Part shown: piece by piece, positions 27,611 to 40,200 of the stretch
Numbering within the stretch: position 1 is the stretch's first letter
Layout of the letters: each line of letters opens with the position of its first letter
Origin: Ischnura elegans
Taxonomy: Eukaryota; Arthropoda; Insecta; Odonata; Coenagrionidae
Direction: 5' to 3'
DNA: 64,000 nucleotides
NCBI RefSeq assembly: GCF_921293095.1
Contig: NC_060259.1
Span: forward strand, 25,737,812 to 25,801,811
Notes under the pieces: generated by a model
The model's database searches: none
Told to the model about the DNA's origin: nothing
The model's input: the letters and a program-made list of their open reading frames with translations, nothing else
Made by a program: the position numbers and the translations under genes

Positions 27611-28645
27611 TGTAACGCCATAATGTAACCCTCTTACAACTACCAATGCTAAATCTCAGAACCCTAAAGACGAGGGTAGTACCGCGTTACATAAATTTGC
27701 TCGCGACTAGCTAACAGTGGAGAAATCATTTAATTAAAACTAAAAGAACCACGAGGATTCGTCCGGGACACCTCACGCAAGGGATCAACAAACCAAAAGA
27801 AAAGAGAATCACTTCTATAAAACAAATCGTACCACAACTTGGGCATTTATTTAACAATTGCACCTTTTGAGTTTTCTACAAAATGACAATTCCATTAAAC
27901 AAAATAAGATTTTCCCTGATCCACACTAACGACTCCAATCCACTGACATCACAATTACCCCTGCACTCGACGAACCTCACACACATGAATAAATAAATTG
28001 GAGACAAATGTCCACTGAATAGTCCCAAATATGGGTTCCCCCAAAATTACAACAATAAATTGATCTTTCCCCTTAAGCCAAAATGAAACCAACAGCCACA
28101 TACCTTACGCTAACACACACACAATCATACAACCCACATACTCCGAAGTCCATGCTTCATCACTGAGAATTATCTCAAGTCAGGAGAGTTCAAGTTAGGT
28201 GCGTCCAGCGGGAAGGTTGCAGACCGAGAGAACGGTTTCCTTCGCCACGCTGACTACCTAGCACCCACAGTGTTGCCGTTTTTCCCAACACCGCGTAGCA
28301 GACGACACAATTTGTTGTCTGTTCGGCCCGCGCGCGCTCTTCTCCATACGCGCGGGTCTTTAAACTGGCATCGCAGTTGGACCGCTGGCCGCCCGTCGCC
28401 CAAGTTACTCCGCCGTGGTCAGCCGCGGAAGTAAAGTGGCGATCTTCCTTAAGACTGCCCTCAGAGAGGACCAATCTCTTCGCTGCAGTCCTGCGGCATG
28501 CCTGTAAACTTCCAATTTATCTCCCTCTCCTCTCAACATTCATGCTCCACAAACACATAAAAGAAAACAAAGAAAACACATTAACACACATCACACACGT
28601 AACGTAAGTGGCTATCTGGTCTCAATGCTCCCCCCTTTTGGGACA
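27611..28645 (-). mobile_element. Probable solo LTR, minus orientation
   Basis: Read on the minus strand, the block begins TGTCCC beside an AAAAGGGGGGAG purine tract, runs through a very CpG-rich part (about 28190-28500), carries an AATAAA signal (complement at 27846-27851) and ends GGCGTTACA at 27611. TG...CA ends, an internal CpG promoter-like zone and a late poly(A) signal fit a gypsy-type LTR. I could not identify a target-site duplication or a second LTR. The purine tract may instead be the internal polypurine tract, which would put the LTR start at TGAGACC near 28624. The minus-strand open frame at 28190-28474 is probably just LTR sequence. Confidence 0.4.
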
Positions 28646-28968
28646 CGCGAGACGATACCGAAGAACAAAAGAAACAAGTGTAATGATTAATTACATAATG
28701 AAAGTAAAGTGGATTGAAGTCCCAAAAAGAACATACATATTCATAGTTTCAATTAATAATCTCTTTACATTATTTCCATACATAATATATGCATATTTTT
28801 TTTTTATACATTAACTTCTCCCACCTGCTCTTCGACCTCCAACCTTCCCGGACGCACTTTACGCATTACAATTGTTTTTGGTTTGGAAAATTCATTCTCC
28901 TAAGACTCGAAACGAAAAGTGGAAAACATTTCGAGGTTAACGAAAGTGTCATATACTTTATTAAAGAA

Positions 28969-29278
28969 AGGTCTTTTTCTGTCATCCAATGTATGGACCG
29001 TTAATACTGCACCAACAATGATAAATGAGGTATCATTTTAAACGTTGAATCACCGGCATTTTGTCGAAAAATACTATCTCAATCTCAAATTTATTATTCA
29101 CCCATTAATTTGACTTAAAAGTTTAGGGTTTTCCACGTCGACTACTGGCTCGAGGTATATCGACTACACACATTGATTACATCCTTAGCTTAAAAAAAGG
29201 TTTAAAACCCGTTAAATCCATAAATAAACGAAAGAAAGGTAACATAAGCAGGCAAAAATATCAAAAATAAAATCTTAG
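28969..29278 (+). repeat. Unnamed 310-bp interspersed repeat, copy A
   Basis: It aligns along its full length, in the same orientation, with copy B at 57094-57404. Shared words in order include tttttctgtcat, taaatgaggtatcatttt, cgaaaaata, aatttgac, ggtttaaaacccgtta versus ggtaaaaacccgtta, and cataagcaggcaaaaatat. No terminal inverted repeats or coding frame were found. It is a dispersed repeat of unknown type. Confidence 0.8.
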
Positions 29279-32200
29279 AAGTATGAAGACTGTTAAACGT
29301 TCTCTAAAAGAGACATGGTGTGTAAGGAACTTTAAAGGTCAAATATATGTATCACGAATAAATAAAGGCGTCTAGCAGAAAGTATTCAAGAATTATTATT
29401 AACGGGAATCGACAACAAAAATGAAAATAGTACGAAATATAGCAACAAGTTTTAAGAAAGTACTTTATGATACACCTTCTACTCCATTTATGACACACCT
29501 TCTACCCAATCATAACGTTCCCTTAACATACTTATACCCCGATAACTTGAAAGTGAAAATTTTTAGCACGGTTTACCTAGTCCTAATTATTTGAATGTCA
29601 TTCTGGCTGCTGAGTGACCCTAGCGTCCTCTGTAGCTCCTTCGATTCCTTATTGGATGTATTCCCAGTCAATTGCACTTTGGTCAATGTATATGTAGATT
29701 AGCTGTTTCTCTTAGCCTTTAAGTAATAGTGTAGTCGTTCTGTGCACCCAGTCCAACATGCTTTTAATTAATGTCGCTTTCATCTCGGTAGAGTCTTAAT
29801 GTAATTGAAGACTAAAGTCACTTAAAACAATTGGCTCATAAACCATTGAGTTGAGGAAGAGAATCTTGAGGTGGTCTATGAACTTGTACCCGTTGATAAT
29901 TACAATTTTCATTGTTTTCTCGCGGTAGAAGCTATGTTACGATCAATTTTCCATGGAAGTTGTTGGTGATGAGAAATATGAATATTCCAAATATCGCTAG
30001 AAAAAAATCGTCTCTCCCGTATTGAGATGTGGGCTGTCTTTTGCTTCTTATAAATGATGCGCGTGGGAGGCACATTTCGCATAAATAACTCAGGAAAACT
30101 TACAGGATGATATACCTATTCAAATATTTGGAATTTAGAGGTGTAAGGAAGTGTTTCTTCATCACATATTAGAGATCAGATGACTAAATTCTCCTCAGTT
30201 CTATTAACGAATCATTTCTTTTACGAATTCATTAGTATTTTCATCTAAAATGCCCTCAGGGGGTATAATTTTGGAGTACACATTAAGCTTTCAATTGAAG
30301 ATATTACGGTGAGAAAAATAAGTTTGCTTATTTTTATTTGATGGAAAGTTTCTTGGGGTTCTGCCTCATATGTAGGCTCGCAAAAGAAAAAAAAACGCTC
30401 CTTTTGACCGAATATTTGAAATCTCTCTGGCCGTTTTAACATAGAATCGCGTCATCAAGCGTGCTCGCGTAATTTTCATGACTTTACTTTGCAGTGCATT
30501 AAAGGGACTTTTTGAGTGGTACCACTATTCTATCAGTAGAAAAAATAGGTCGCGGTCTTTGTTCTCAAGTTGTTGGCGCGCACGCATATTAATGTAGGTT
30601 GTCGTCATTTAACATTATATGAGTTCTGCCGAGGTGGACGCATAATACTGATGCAAGAAAAGCTCTTAGTTTCTAATCCAGTGCCAGTATTTTATTCTCA
30701 GTATGATGTAAGTAACTGAGTATGTCGAAAGGTCCAGCTGAATTCTCCAGCTCAGTTATTGAGCCTTTTCAGGGCCTAGTGGTTGAATTTAGTCGAATCA
30801 ACTATGGAAAACTTTTAATACCAGAAGTTATTAATTTTAAAGTTCGAATAACTTGCACTCCCTTCTCGTTTTAAAATATTTATAGGTCTGATTTTAGTAT
30901 TCGTTTACGTCGTTGCTTTGAAAGTTTTACGGGGGCTTGTTTCATTCCAAGTTCATGGATTTGGTGTAGGCATTGCGATTAAATTTCATGGAAGACCCTA
31001 CTGGTCCACTGTTTCTGAAGCAGCCTCCTCCTATTTTCCCTCACTTATTTTTGGAAATAATAAAAAATTGGTTTTACTGCTGGACTTATCGAATGGAGCC
31101 GACATGAAAAAAGATGCGGTATGCAATGAATCCTAACTTTTAAACGAGTAATGCGTCCCGAAAAAAGACAAAATCCGTCTGGTCGAGTAGAAATGGAGTA
31201 CTTTCTCTCTCCTCAAGTAAGTTTTCCGTAAAATTTCCATTTTCATCTTTATATATTGAGGTTATATAGAGTAGATCCCTATCAAAATTTGCCTGTGTCC
31301 TAGAAATACAAATTTTGCATCCGAGAAAGCACGGAGTAAGTATTTCAGAATTGATGTATAGAAAAATTTGAGATGCGTTACCTATCTTAATGTAATCTTA
31401 TTGAAGTAACTACAGGCAATTTTCCACTATTATAAAATGTATTACGACTAGGTTATTATATTATTACGACTAGGTAATAATAATTATATTAGGTTTCTGC
31501 TCCTTGAAGATGATGTTGTAACATTGAAACCAAGGTCGTAACAATTTTTTTAATCGTGGAAAATTGCGAGTATTTATTTCAATATGGAAAAATTCCACTC
31601 CATCACGCTTGAATCTTCGGATCTTTTATTGATTTCAAGATGTTTGTATAATTTTAAAGGAAGTATGCGCATCGAAAAACGTGAATGATGAATCCTCGTA
31701 TGACTAAGCAGGTGATAATTTTGCGCCGTCGTTGTTGAATAAGTTTTAGGTTAAAATGTATTCTAGAAATATCATAGCAACGCTGAAATCGGGAACACAA
31801 CAGAAATAATGCTAACTCCTCACGCGAAAGAAAGCCGGTAGTGTTTTTTTCGTGAGTTAAATAACGACTTTCATGTATGATCACCAATATTCATAAAATA
31901 CAGTGTGTGCTCCAACGCCTTGTGATAACTATGTCATGTTTAATGTCATCTTTCCGGAAAATTTAAAGATAATAAAGATTCTTTATTTACGTGATCGTAC
32001 TCACATGACGAGTGCGCATTTATAAGGTGAATATCCATAATTTCAGCCATTTATGCTCAGTTGTGATGATGGAATAAGATGATGGGTAACATTGATTAGT
32101 TGATGACAGTAAAATGTTTACACCATTCGTTGGAAGCAATAGGGTGGTTTCTTATTATTTTTTTATTGCCTAAATCGAAAGATTATTACTCCTGGAGTAC

Positions 32201-32320
32201 GTATTTCACGCTTTTAGATTTTTACGATCTATTTTTCGCGATTAAATGAAAAGTGAAAATTTTCAAGCGCGCGAAAACGAGACGCGTAAATATGAATGCC
32301 GGGAAATCTCTCTCCGTGTG
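29279..32320. other. Non-coding DNA, no gene seen
   Basis: AT-rich sequence. The only structured part is the 31430-31585 block, listed separately. Confidence 0.45.
31430..31585 (+). mobile_element. Possible Penelope-like/SINE relic with small tandem word
   Basis: The word attacgactaggt is repeated (31441-31453 and 31463-31475). It is followed by CTCCTTGAAGATGATG...TTGAAACCAAGG, which resembles the CTGATGA...GAAAC type of terminal motif seen near 37180 and, in complement, near 45030. The match is short and degenerate. Confidence 0.3.
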
Positions 32321-32329
32321 GCGTATTTC

Positions 32330-33140
32330 TGGTTCCCGCTGCCGCCCTGTGAGGTGACCTTGAGGCGAGTTGAGCGCTGATACGACGCAGGCTGCTAGCG
32401 GGTAGCTGAGTATTCTGCTGGCTGGTAGCGGTTGGCTTAAATAAGGATTATTAATACCTTATCAAACGAAGAAAACTTTCCGACCTTTCCGGCAATTTTA
32501 ATAAGTGATTATTAAGACATGCTTCCCTGAGCTCTGCGCCTCATGCATGCATTGGTAACCTCTGACGATGTATAACTCCTATCTTCTCGTATAGAAACTA
32601 AGTCCCTGTGACGTCACGTGGAGCGGCATCGCATGGGCGCCAATCTGACCCTTTTCAAATGAGGATAAAAATGGACCATTGCCATTCGTTTAAATCGGTA
32701 TTTCTAAAATCAAATAATTTGTTTATTATGAATACAGTAATGGTGGGTAACGAATCGCAATCAATGCCTTTCGTTTTCTTTGATGAAGGAAACTACCCTA
32801 TTATGGGCATTTGTCGGAATATATGTTGGTGACTGTTGATATCTATACGCATGTATTGCCGGTTCCTTGTTAAAGGCCATAATTGTGGATGGTCCGCGAA
32901 TTTCGTCTGCGACGAGTGAACGCGCGCCAGTGGGCCAAAGGTCTTGCGCAAACAGGTGAACGCTAATAGTGTGTGCTGTGGGAATCCAACGGCCGCCATC
33001 CAGCTGATGGCACGGCATGAGGCCAAACGCAGATTCTTCAACCCCCGCCCCCCTCTCCACCCCGATCGCCCTCACCCCCTGTCTCCATCCGTACACCTGT
33101 CCTGCCTTGACTTGCGGCTCATTGCAGCCGCTTGTTTGCC
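32330..33140. promoter_or_regulatory. GC-rich patch with CRE and E-box motifs
   Basis: The patch contains GC-rich stretches at about 32325-32430 and 32900-33140. Between them is a palindromic CRE, TGACGTCA (32609-32616), overlapping an E-box, CACGTG (32615-32620). It is the nearest such patch upstream of the Tab2 coding exon, about 8.3-9 kb away, and a GTGAAC donor-like site lies at 32956. It could be an enhancer or alternative promoter, but no transcript evidence is available from sequence. Confidence 0.2.
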
Positions 33141-36100
33141 TGTCTCCGCGGGCGAAGTTGAATTAAGATCAGAACTCGACGTGGGGTATGCTGATATTTT
33201 TTACACGCACTCTTTGCTCGACGATTGACGTTGAGGCATATAAATTTCAGAACCACGGTATCCTCGGTGGTAATATTAATTTGTTTATTGCCAATATCTC
33301 CAGGATTTACTCTGCGAAACTTCTCATTTAAGGATAATCAACATATTGCCTTTCGAAATGTTCACTATATATGATTAATAGAACGACCCATCTTAGTTAA
33401 ATACTGAAAAGATTGAAGTTACCTGAAGATGTTGCTGCGTTATGAATTCCGGACCGAGTCCATTAAACAAAACCTTAAACAGTGTAATATTCCGTTTCCT
33501 TAACTAGGTTAGATGATTTCTCTACCCTTTCGCCGTATTAGTGTTTACTCGCCAAAGGTTGGACCTTGAAGTTGGGACCAGTCGGTACTAAAACCCTCGT
33601 GTGTGTGATGGAAGACACGTATACACTCCTTTCAGCCTGCGTCACAAGCCATGTTAATGCATTTGCATTTTCATCTTTGTGGAATCAGGGTTATTTTCAA
33701 ACGTTTTCGAAGGTACGGCCTTTTCCAATCAGCTGGGGAGGTATGGTAATGCATTTTGAATTGGAAAAAGGATTGATGGTTAAGGTTAATGTTAAGGTGT
33801 ATGATCTGATGTGTTCATGATTTTTGTAACTTCCCGTTTTCTCTCTCTTTGAACTCGTGTTGATAACCCATCTCCGCGTGCAAATCGCTAAGTTAATGCT
33901 TTTTCGTGTGCATTTTTCGTCTTTGATTTCAGTGAATCTTTTACATTCGACACTAATGATCAATGTTAAGCATTCCGTTTGCTTTCTTTCCCGGGCGATA
34001 ATGATTTTGGAAATTATGAATATAATTTGCTGCTGTTCCATTGATTCGAATAAGTTTCGCTACATGTGAGATTATATTAACGAGGAAGATTTTACACACT
34101 TCAGATATCTTTCTAATTTAAACGATGTCAAAGAAACAAGATGGACCTTTTCCACGAAATTATATTGTTTGTTCGACGCGTTTTGTTGTTTGGTCAAAAT
34201 CGAGTATCCAAGTCATCCAAGTGTACTTGTTATTGGCTGAACAGCCGAAACGGGTGCTTCAAAATTAATTCTTGGCGAAAAAGTGTCTTCTTGTTTTTTG
34301 ACATCATGATGTTTTTTCTACTTCATCTCACGTGCTATGGCTGCTTGAATAAGCGCTACGGTAGGGATATTAATTTTTAATAGAATTTTAAGTGTTTTTG
34401 TGCGATTGAAAACAAAAATTATCTTCTTCTACGTCAGCGTTTTCTTTTGACCTTACTCGGCTCGTTGCCATTGCCTCTGATATTCAGTTGCACCTCTGCG
34501 TCCATCTATATTTCGTTAAAGTAAATTTTTCTAATTTAAGTATACCGGGACTAGCCACGGTGATAACTTTACAGGAGTCACCCGCAATGCACAATTGTGC
34601 GAAAATTCCACAGAGAAAAAATCATTCGCCAAATTTTTCTACACCTAGCTAATTAAAGCTCCTGCTAAAGCTACGCATATGCGCTTCTGTTTAATATTAG
34701 TGTAGTATATCCGCGAAACCAGACGATTATGATGGTGGACTGTCTATATAAAGTCCTGCTACTGCCTTATGGCTATTCGTTCTGATTTGAGTTTTCACTA
34801 TCCTGCAACTCGCAGCGTGTGTGCATCATGGTTATGAAATAAGCTTTCTTTAATACGCGGAGTATGCAAACTCTCGCCAAGTTCCATGTTAGTCTCGCTG
34901 TAATAACTGCCATGATATTATTAGCAATGCAAGTCTTGAATTCATGCTTGAAAAGCGAAAAATATGCTCTAAGGCTCAAGTGTTTATCATGAATGTAGGC
35001 CCTTTGCCCGAGGCATTGATAGCGTCCCCTGAAATGGGCGAAGTGCATTGTATTGGTTGGCTTTACCCCTGGCGCTCGCAGCCAAAACTCTTTTGTGTTT
35101 CTTGGCCTCGATCTTTAAGAGCTAACTGTGGAACAAAATTACCAGTGTTGTAAATCAAATCAGCCAACGTAGAAACGCTTTGAGAAGACCACCCTTGTGA
35201 AATTGGAAAAAGTCATTAAGGAGGGAATGGAGGTGAATTCACGGGTATCCAGCATTTATGCTTTATCCTTCTTTATTCATCGTTTGAAAATTATTTAATG
35301 TTTTTTTAGGGATTGATAAATTAAAGCGCGGTGTCGTAGTATTGTTTTTGATTGTCTGCTTGCAATTTTCTATCTGGTTTATGAATGAGATACATTTTAA
35401 TTGTTCTTTATTTTTGCTCTTATTAAAAGCAATGTGACTGATTTTTTTTCGGTTCTACTAGTTGACTTTAGTTTGATTTGGCGCGTGTGCTTGAATATTA
35501 TTCCGAATGAAGCGAAATGAAAGAACATATTGTTAAATATATTTGAATTTTTTGCCAGTATAGATATATCTCTCTCTACGGTTGAACATATTTTATACTC
35601 CATTGTATTTTATGCTGCTTTTATTTTCTTTTCTGTGGTAGAAATAAAACACGAACAAACAGAAGTGAAAAGAATGAAATTTAAAATAATTTTGGTTTAG
35701 GGACTGAACTAAAGTGTGAATAATTCGATGACGCCTCCCTGAGCTTTGAAACAATTTATTTCCAATTGGCTATCACTAAGCGCTTTTTCGATATTGTCCT
35801 TCTCAGTTATTTGTTGCTGTAATTTTGCAGTAAAGAGGTATATTTCAGCATTTCATTTAGGATTTATTTTGTGAGGAAAGAGCTTGCGTATGATTGTAAG
35901 ATTCGAGATCGTATATATTGTGGTGCATGCATTAGGAAGCACGACTGATTTTTGAAGGAGAACGCGTCTCCTTTCTTCATTCGGGGGTGTGGCAGCCATA
36001 TTAGACATTCAATAGTTTTCATATGGCAATTTGATGTCTATTTGAACTCTCGTAAGTTTAATTTTAAGAGAATTTAGACTTTGATGCTTTGTTGTATCTA

Positions 36101-37140
36101 AAGAATCGATAACATTTTATTCTTGGGATGACCCTAATGTCTTGCTGAGAGTCCGTAGGCAACCTCGGGGTTATCGTAAACTCCTGCACTGGTTACGAGG
36201 GGCAGGTAGGGGGGATGCACTCAAAGTAACGTGCCTCATATAAGTTTGCGTCTCTTACGCGTGAGAATCGCATAGGCATTTCTACGAAGCTTCACATGTA
36301 TGCGGCTTTTTTTTACAATCCAGGGTTCTACCATATCACAGTGTAAAGGAGCCATTGCCTCCACAAGATTCCTTTCTTCGTGCCATTTCATTTTTTTAAA
36401 TACTTTAATCCTCTTGGGTATATCATAACCTATAGACAGCGTTTTTCGAGTTTGCCATGAGAATTGTCTCGCTCAAAAATTGAGAAAATATTTTTTATTT
36501 AAAGTTTTAATTTATGGAGACTATTGTTACGTGCTGGAGGAGGGTCGAGAAAAATGCTGCAGCTTTCAATAAAAAGGAAGGGGTTGAAATATATCCGAAG
36601 GTTGTAGTGTACGCGTGAGCCTTTTTGTCTAACATCTTTGCGTTCGAGCGTGTTTGTTCCACGAGTTCCTAACACGGTCGCGCTCGCAATGACTCAAGCC
36701 GCAGCTTGTTGAAAATTGAATGAACGCTCTTAAGAGGCTGCCTCACTCCCGATTGATTGGTCTTATTTCTTGCCGTATTTCTATCTTAACAGTTAAAGTT
36801 ATCATCTTGGTATTGTCAGAAAGTACAGGTCGAAATTTATAACTAATATAATGTAATTAGTATAAAAATATTAATACTTATTCCGTAATTAATGTATCTA
36901 AAATTGAAAAAAGTTACCCAATTATTTTCTCAAATGTAATAATGATTTATTTTAGGTACAGGATAATGTTAACATTGGATACCTCTGTATAATCTGAAAA
37001 TTTGAAGATGACAACATAAGTTTTGAGCGGGTTATAAATACCCTGCGGAAATGACGAAATGGGCTGGTGTTGTTGTCGTAGGCGTGGAATTGGCGAATAT
37101 TTTTTATTGAAAGCTATAATACAGGAAATCCCTCATAATT
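33141..37140. other. Non-coding DNA, no gene seen
   Basis: AT-rich, with overlapping non-descript frames on both strands at 33566-34069 and 34773-35153. At 34611-34630 lies CAGAGAAAAAATCATTCGCC, the third occurrence of the word that forms the hairpin at 17546-17605. Confidence 0.45.
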
Positions 37141-37151
37141 TATTTATTCGA

Positions 37152-37205
37152 CCATGGTTTCGAATTGAACATTCCTGATGGTGACGTTCAACGTTGAAAC
37201 CATGG
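37152..37205. repeat. Hairpin with CCTGATGG...GAAACC core
   Basis: CCATGGTTTCGAATTGAAC (37152-37170) is close to the reverse complement of GTTCAACGTTGAAACCATGG (37186-37205). The loop carries CCTGATGGTGA. A CTGATG box followed by GAAAC recalls hammerhead-type motifs of Penelope-like terminal repeats, but the order within this hairpin is not a clean hammerhead. Inverted repeat certain, family uncertain. Confidence 0.55.
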
Positions 37206-37209
37206 AAAC

Positions 37210-40200
37210 CAACGTGGAAACCTGAGAGTATGTAGAAATTTCGTGGGATTGTCAAGCCTTTGATTTTCACTAACGAGACAAAGTACACTTGGTCGAGCGG
37301 TAGTGATGCTTCCTCTTGAAGGCCATTTTCCTGAAAAATAAGCTGTAAAATCTGTTAAGCTTGTGACAAAAGTTTTCTTAATGGCTCTGGGACGTTATTA
37401 AAAGATTAACCCGCGCTGGAGGACTTCTATCATTCACAAAAAGAAGTTACAGCTATTTCTCTCACACACAGTAATGAAATTGGGTTGAATTAGTCCTTAG
37501 TTGCCTGCGGATTGTACTTTTCCATTCAATTATTATATCCATGACATTTTCATCCCAAAAATTCTTCTTCCATTATTCTCGGTTTGAGTCAACAAAAGGC
37601 GATAGGAAAGCGCATGAAACAGAAAGTGCGTGCTCAAAAAAATTTTATTTAATTTAAATTCTATTTTAATTTCTTAAAACGCCGCCATTGGCCTGGGGGT
37701 TGTGGAATCTCACGCCAATCTCACGTTAATTTATGCAGGATGCGCAGCCAATAAAAACAGAAAAATTCCTGCATAATTCCAGGTTTTCCAGGGAAATTAA
37801 AAAAAAATTCCAGGTTAATATTACGCGATTACTGCGATAGATAAGAATTTTAAAACATCCGATATTACTTCAATGATATTATGTTCATGTATTGTTTTAC
37901 GTTCCTAATTTAAAGACTTACATTTAGTTATGCAATTTTACTCGTTAAGTATGTCTCACTTTGGACATCAAGACATTAATCATGATTCAGAGAAAATGGA
38001 TGTTAAGCTTACAGCATTGTACGTGAAATGAATTTGAGATAAAAGATTTTGAAATTTCAGGTTGGAGCGAAAATTCGTGAATAACTCTGGGAAATAGCCA
38101 TTTTGTTGCCTTAGATCATTGACTTGTTTTTAAGTAACTTGTGGCTTCTGGAAGAGAAAATTACCTCAGTTTTTATGTATCCCTTCAACCTTTTAAGCCT
38201 CTGGATACCCTCTTTTTTGTCTCATACGTCGTACAAAATTTGCTAGGGAAGGAATTTAAAGAGAAATTTTATCTAATATTCTGTCCATACAGAATGATTT
38301 AATACATAAAAAGGTACAGATACGCCTGAATTAACAAAAAATATATCCATGTAGGCAACACGCACAACACCAAAGCTCCCTTACGAAGCAAATCTCGGGC
38401 TACGAAGCGCCTATGTCTCACTACAGTATCTCCTGCATGACTAAACTGCTGTGCACCTCTCGCTGGTTTCCTTCGGCGTCAGTCGCCCGGCCCCAGTGGG
38501 ATAAGGTTAATGTCAGCCAATTGGAGAAAAATTGTTCTTTCTTTATGCCTCCTGTGATCGACGCTTTATCTAGCAATGTGTGGTCACAATAACACAAGGA
38601 ATAGTGAATAAACTTGACGTGGTAGAAGAAAACTAACTACAGTTTTGAAATCAGCGTGCCTATTTTATCTTGTATATTGTGAGGTACGATGTGGTGGAAG
38701 TTCTTAATATTAGTAAAATTGGACATTGCAGTATTTCCACTGAGTTTTATTTTGACACTACGCGTTTCGTTGTTACAAACAACATTATCAAGTGTACAAT
38801 AAGTCTTAAGAGTTCTTCCTTATATACGTCTTGGTGCTTGAAGGGAGGGGGTAAGGTGGAGGATGGGATTGTAGTCAATAGAAAATAAGTTAAACAATTT
38901 TCCCGTGTAATTCATGCATAATTTCAGGGACTAAAAATTCGTGCATAATTCCCGGTTCTCCCGGGCACCGGACATACTGTTATGGCCCAATGTTTTTGTA
39001 TACCGGCCGTAAGCCTCAAGTTGCAACAGTACAACAAACTCATAAACAAGGAGTGTGCCTCTCACGTGAAGGGTTAAAGTTGGTTGGCCGCGCACTCGTT
39101 TCTCCCTCGCCAGCCTCGCCGTTGGGCCTAACGAGGGGAAGGGCCACCGTGCGGCAGAACTGGGATTACTAAAAATAAATTGCCATTTCCCAGACTCGAA
39201 GGCAAGAGAGGCAGTGGAGGGGCTCTCGAGTGGGAGGCTGTGATGGGCTTAATGCTTGAGGTGATACCTGGGCATGTGATGGCGTATCCAATGATTTCAA
39301 TTGAGAGCTTATGAAACTGCAGTCCAAGAAAAGGAGTGAGATGATTCCTGTGCGTGGCCTCCCATTCCCACACATCCAGTGGACTATTTTTGTGAGAAGT
39401 GGTCGCTTCATGTCCCGCATCGCCTGAGCTCTGCTCTGCTGCCTCATAGCTCCGATGCTATTTGTCATTCAACGTGTGTAGGGACATGTATGGTACAGCG
39501 AAAGAACTGGGGACTGAAAGCTTAGTGGTTGGCTACGATAAAAAAATATGGGCTTTTCATTCAGGGCAGAATCTGTGAAATGTCGCTAAGGCGAGTGGCT
39601 CCAGATCAGCATTCCTTTTTGAGAAAAGGAATATCTTTGCAAATTTAAGGAAAATTGGTTGGTTACATTTCATGACCAATATTTACCATTGTATAGGATG
39701 TTTCATCTGCAATATGACGTCTTCATGTAATTTTCGTCATTGCAGATGTTTTCGTTATTTTTTCTTTAAGTGACAATAAATTTCCATCAAGTTTAAGCTG
39801 ATAATAATGAATCAGGGAATTTATTTTACTGCTATATACAGAGTGGAATGTCAGGATTTTGTTTTAATGGTCTTAAAATCTCAGGGAAAATGACAAAATT
39901 GTCGGGATCGGCGATAAAGTCGAGCAGTATATTTTTTTCCTCATTAACTTACGTGAGGATAAATCTTCGATGCTGGAGTACCCCGTTCCCAACATGTTAT
40001 TTAGATGGTTGCTGTTAAATTAATTTTTATCGTGGTTTAAAAACTTTATTTTAAATGTTATTTCCTTCCTCTTAGACACATATTTACTTCTGTAAATAAG
40101 AATAATACTTCGGTAATAACATCAGATACTGCGATCTAAAAAGTGGCTAAAATAGTCTGGTAAGGTTAGGTATTTAGTTTTTGAGATTTTGACGGCCTCC

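Noticed and set aside
28190..28474. 94-codon minus-strand frame
   Set aside because: Lies in the CpG-rich part of the probable LTR and has no domain.
39128..39468. Two overlapping minus-strand frames of 81 and 99 codons
   Set aside because: No domain, no splice context, overlapping each other in different phases.
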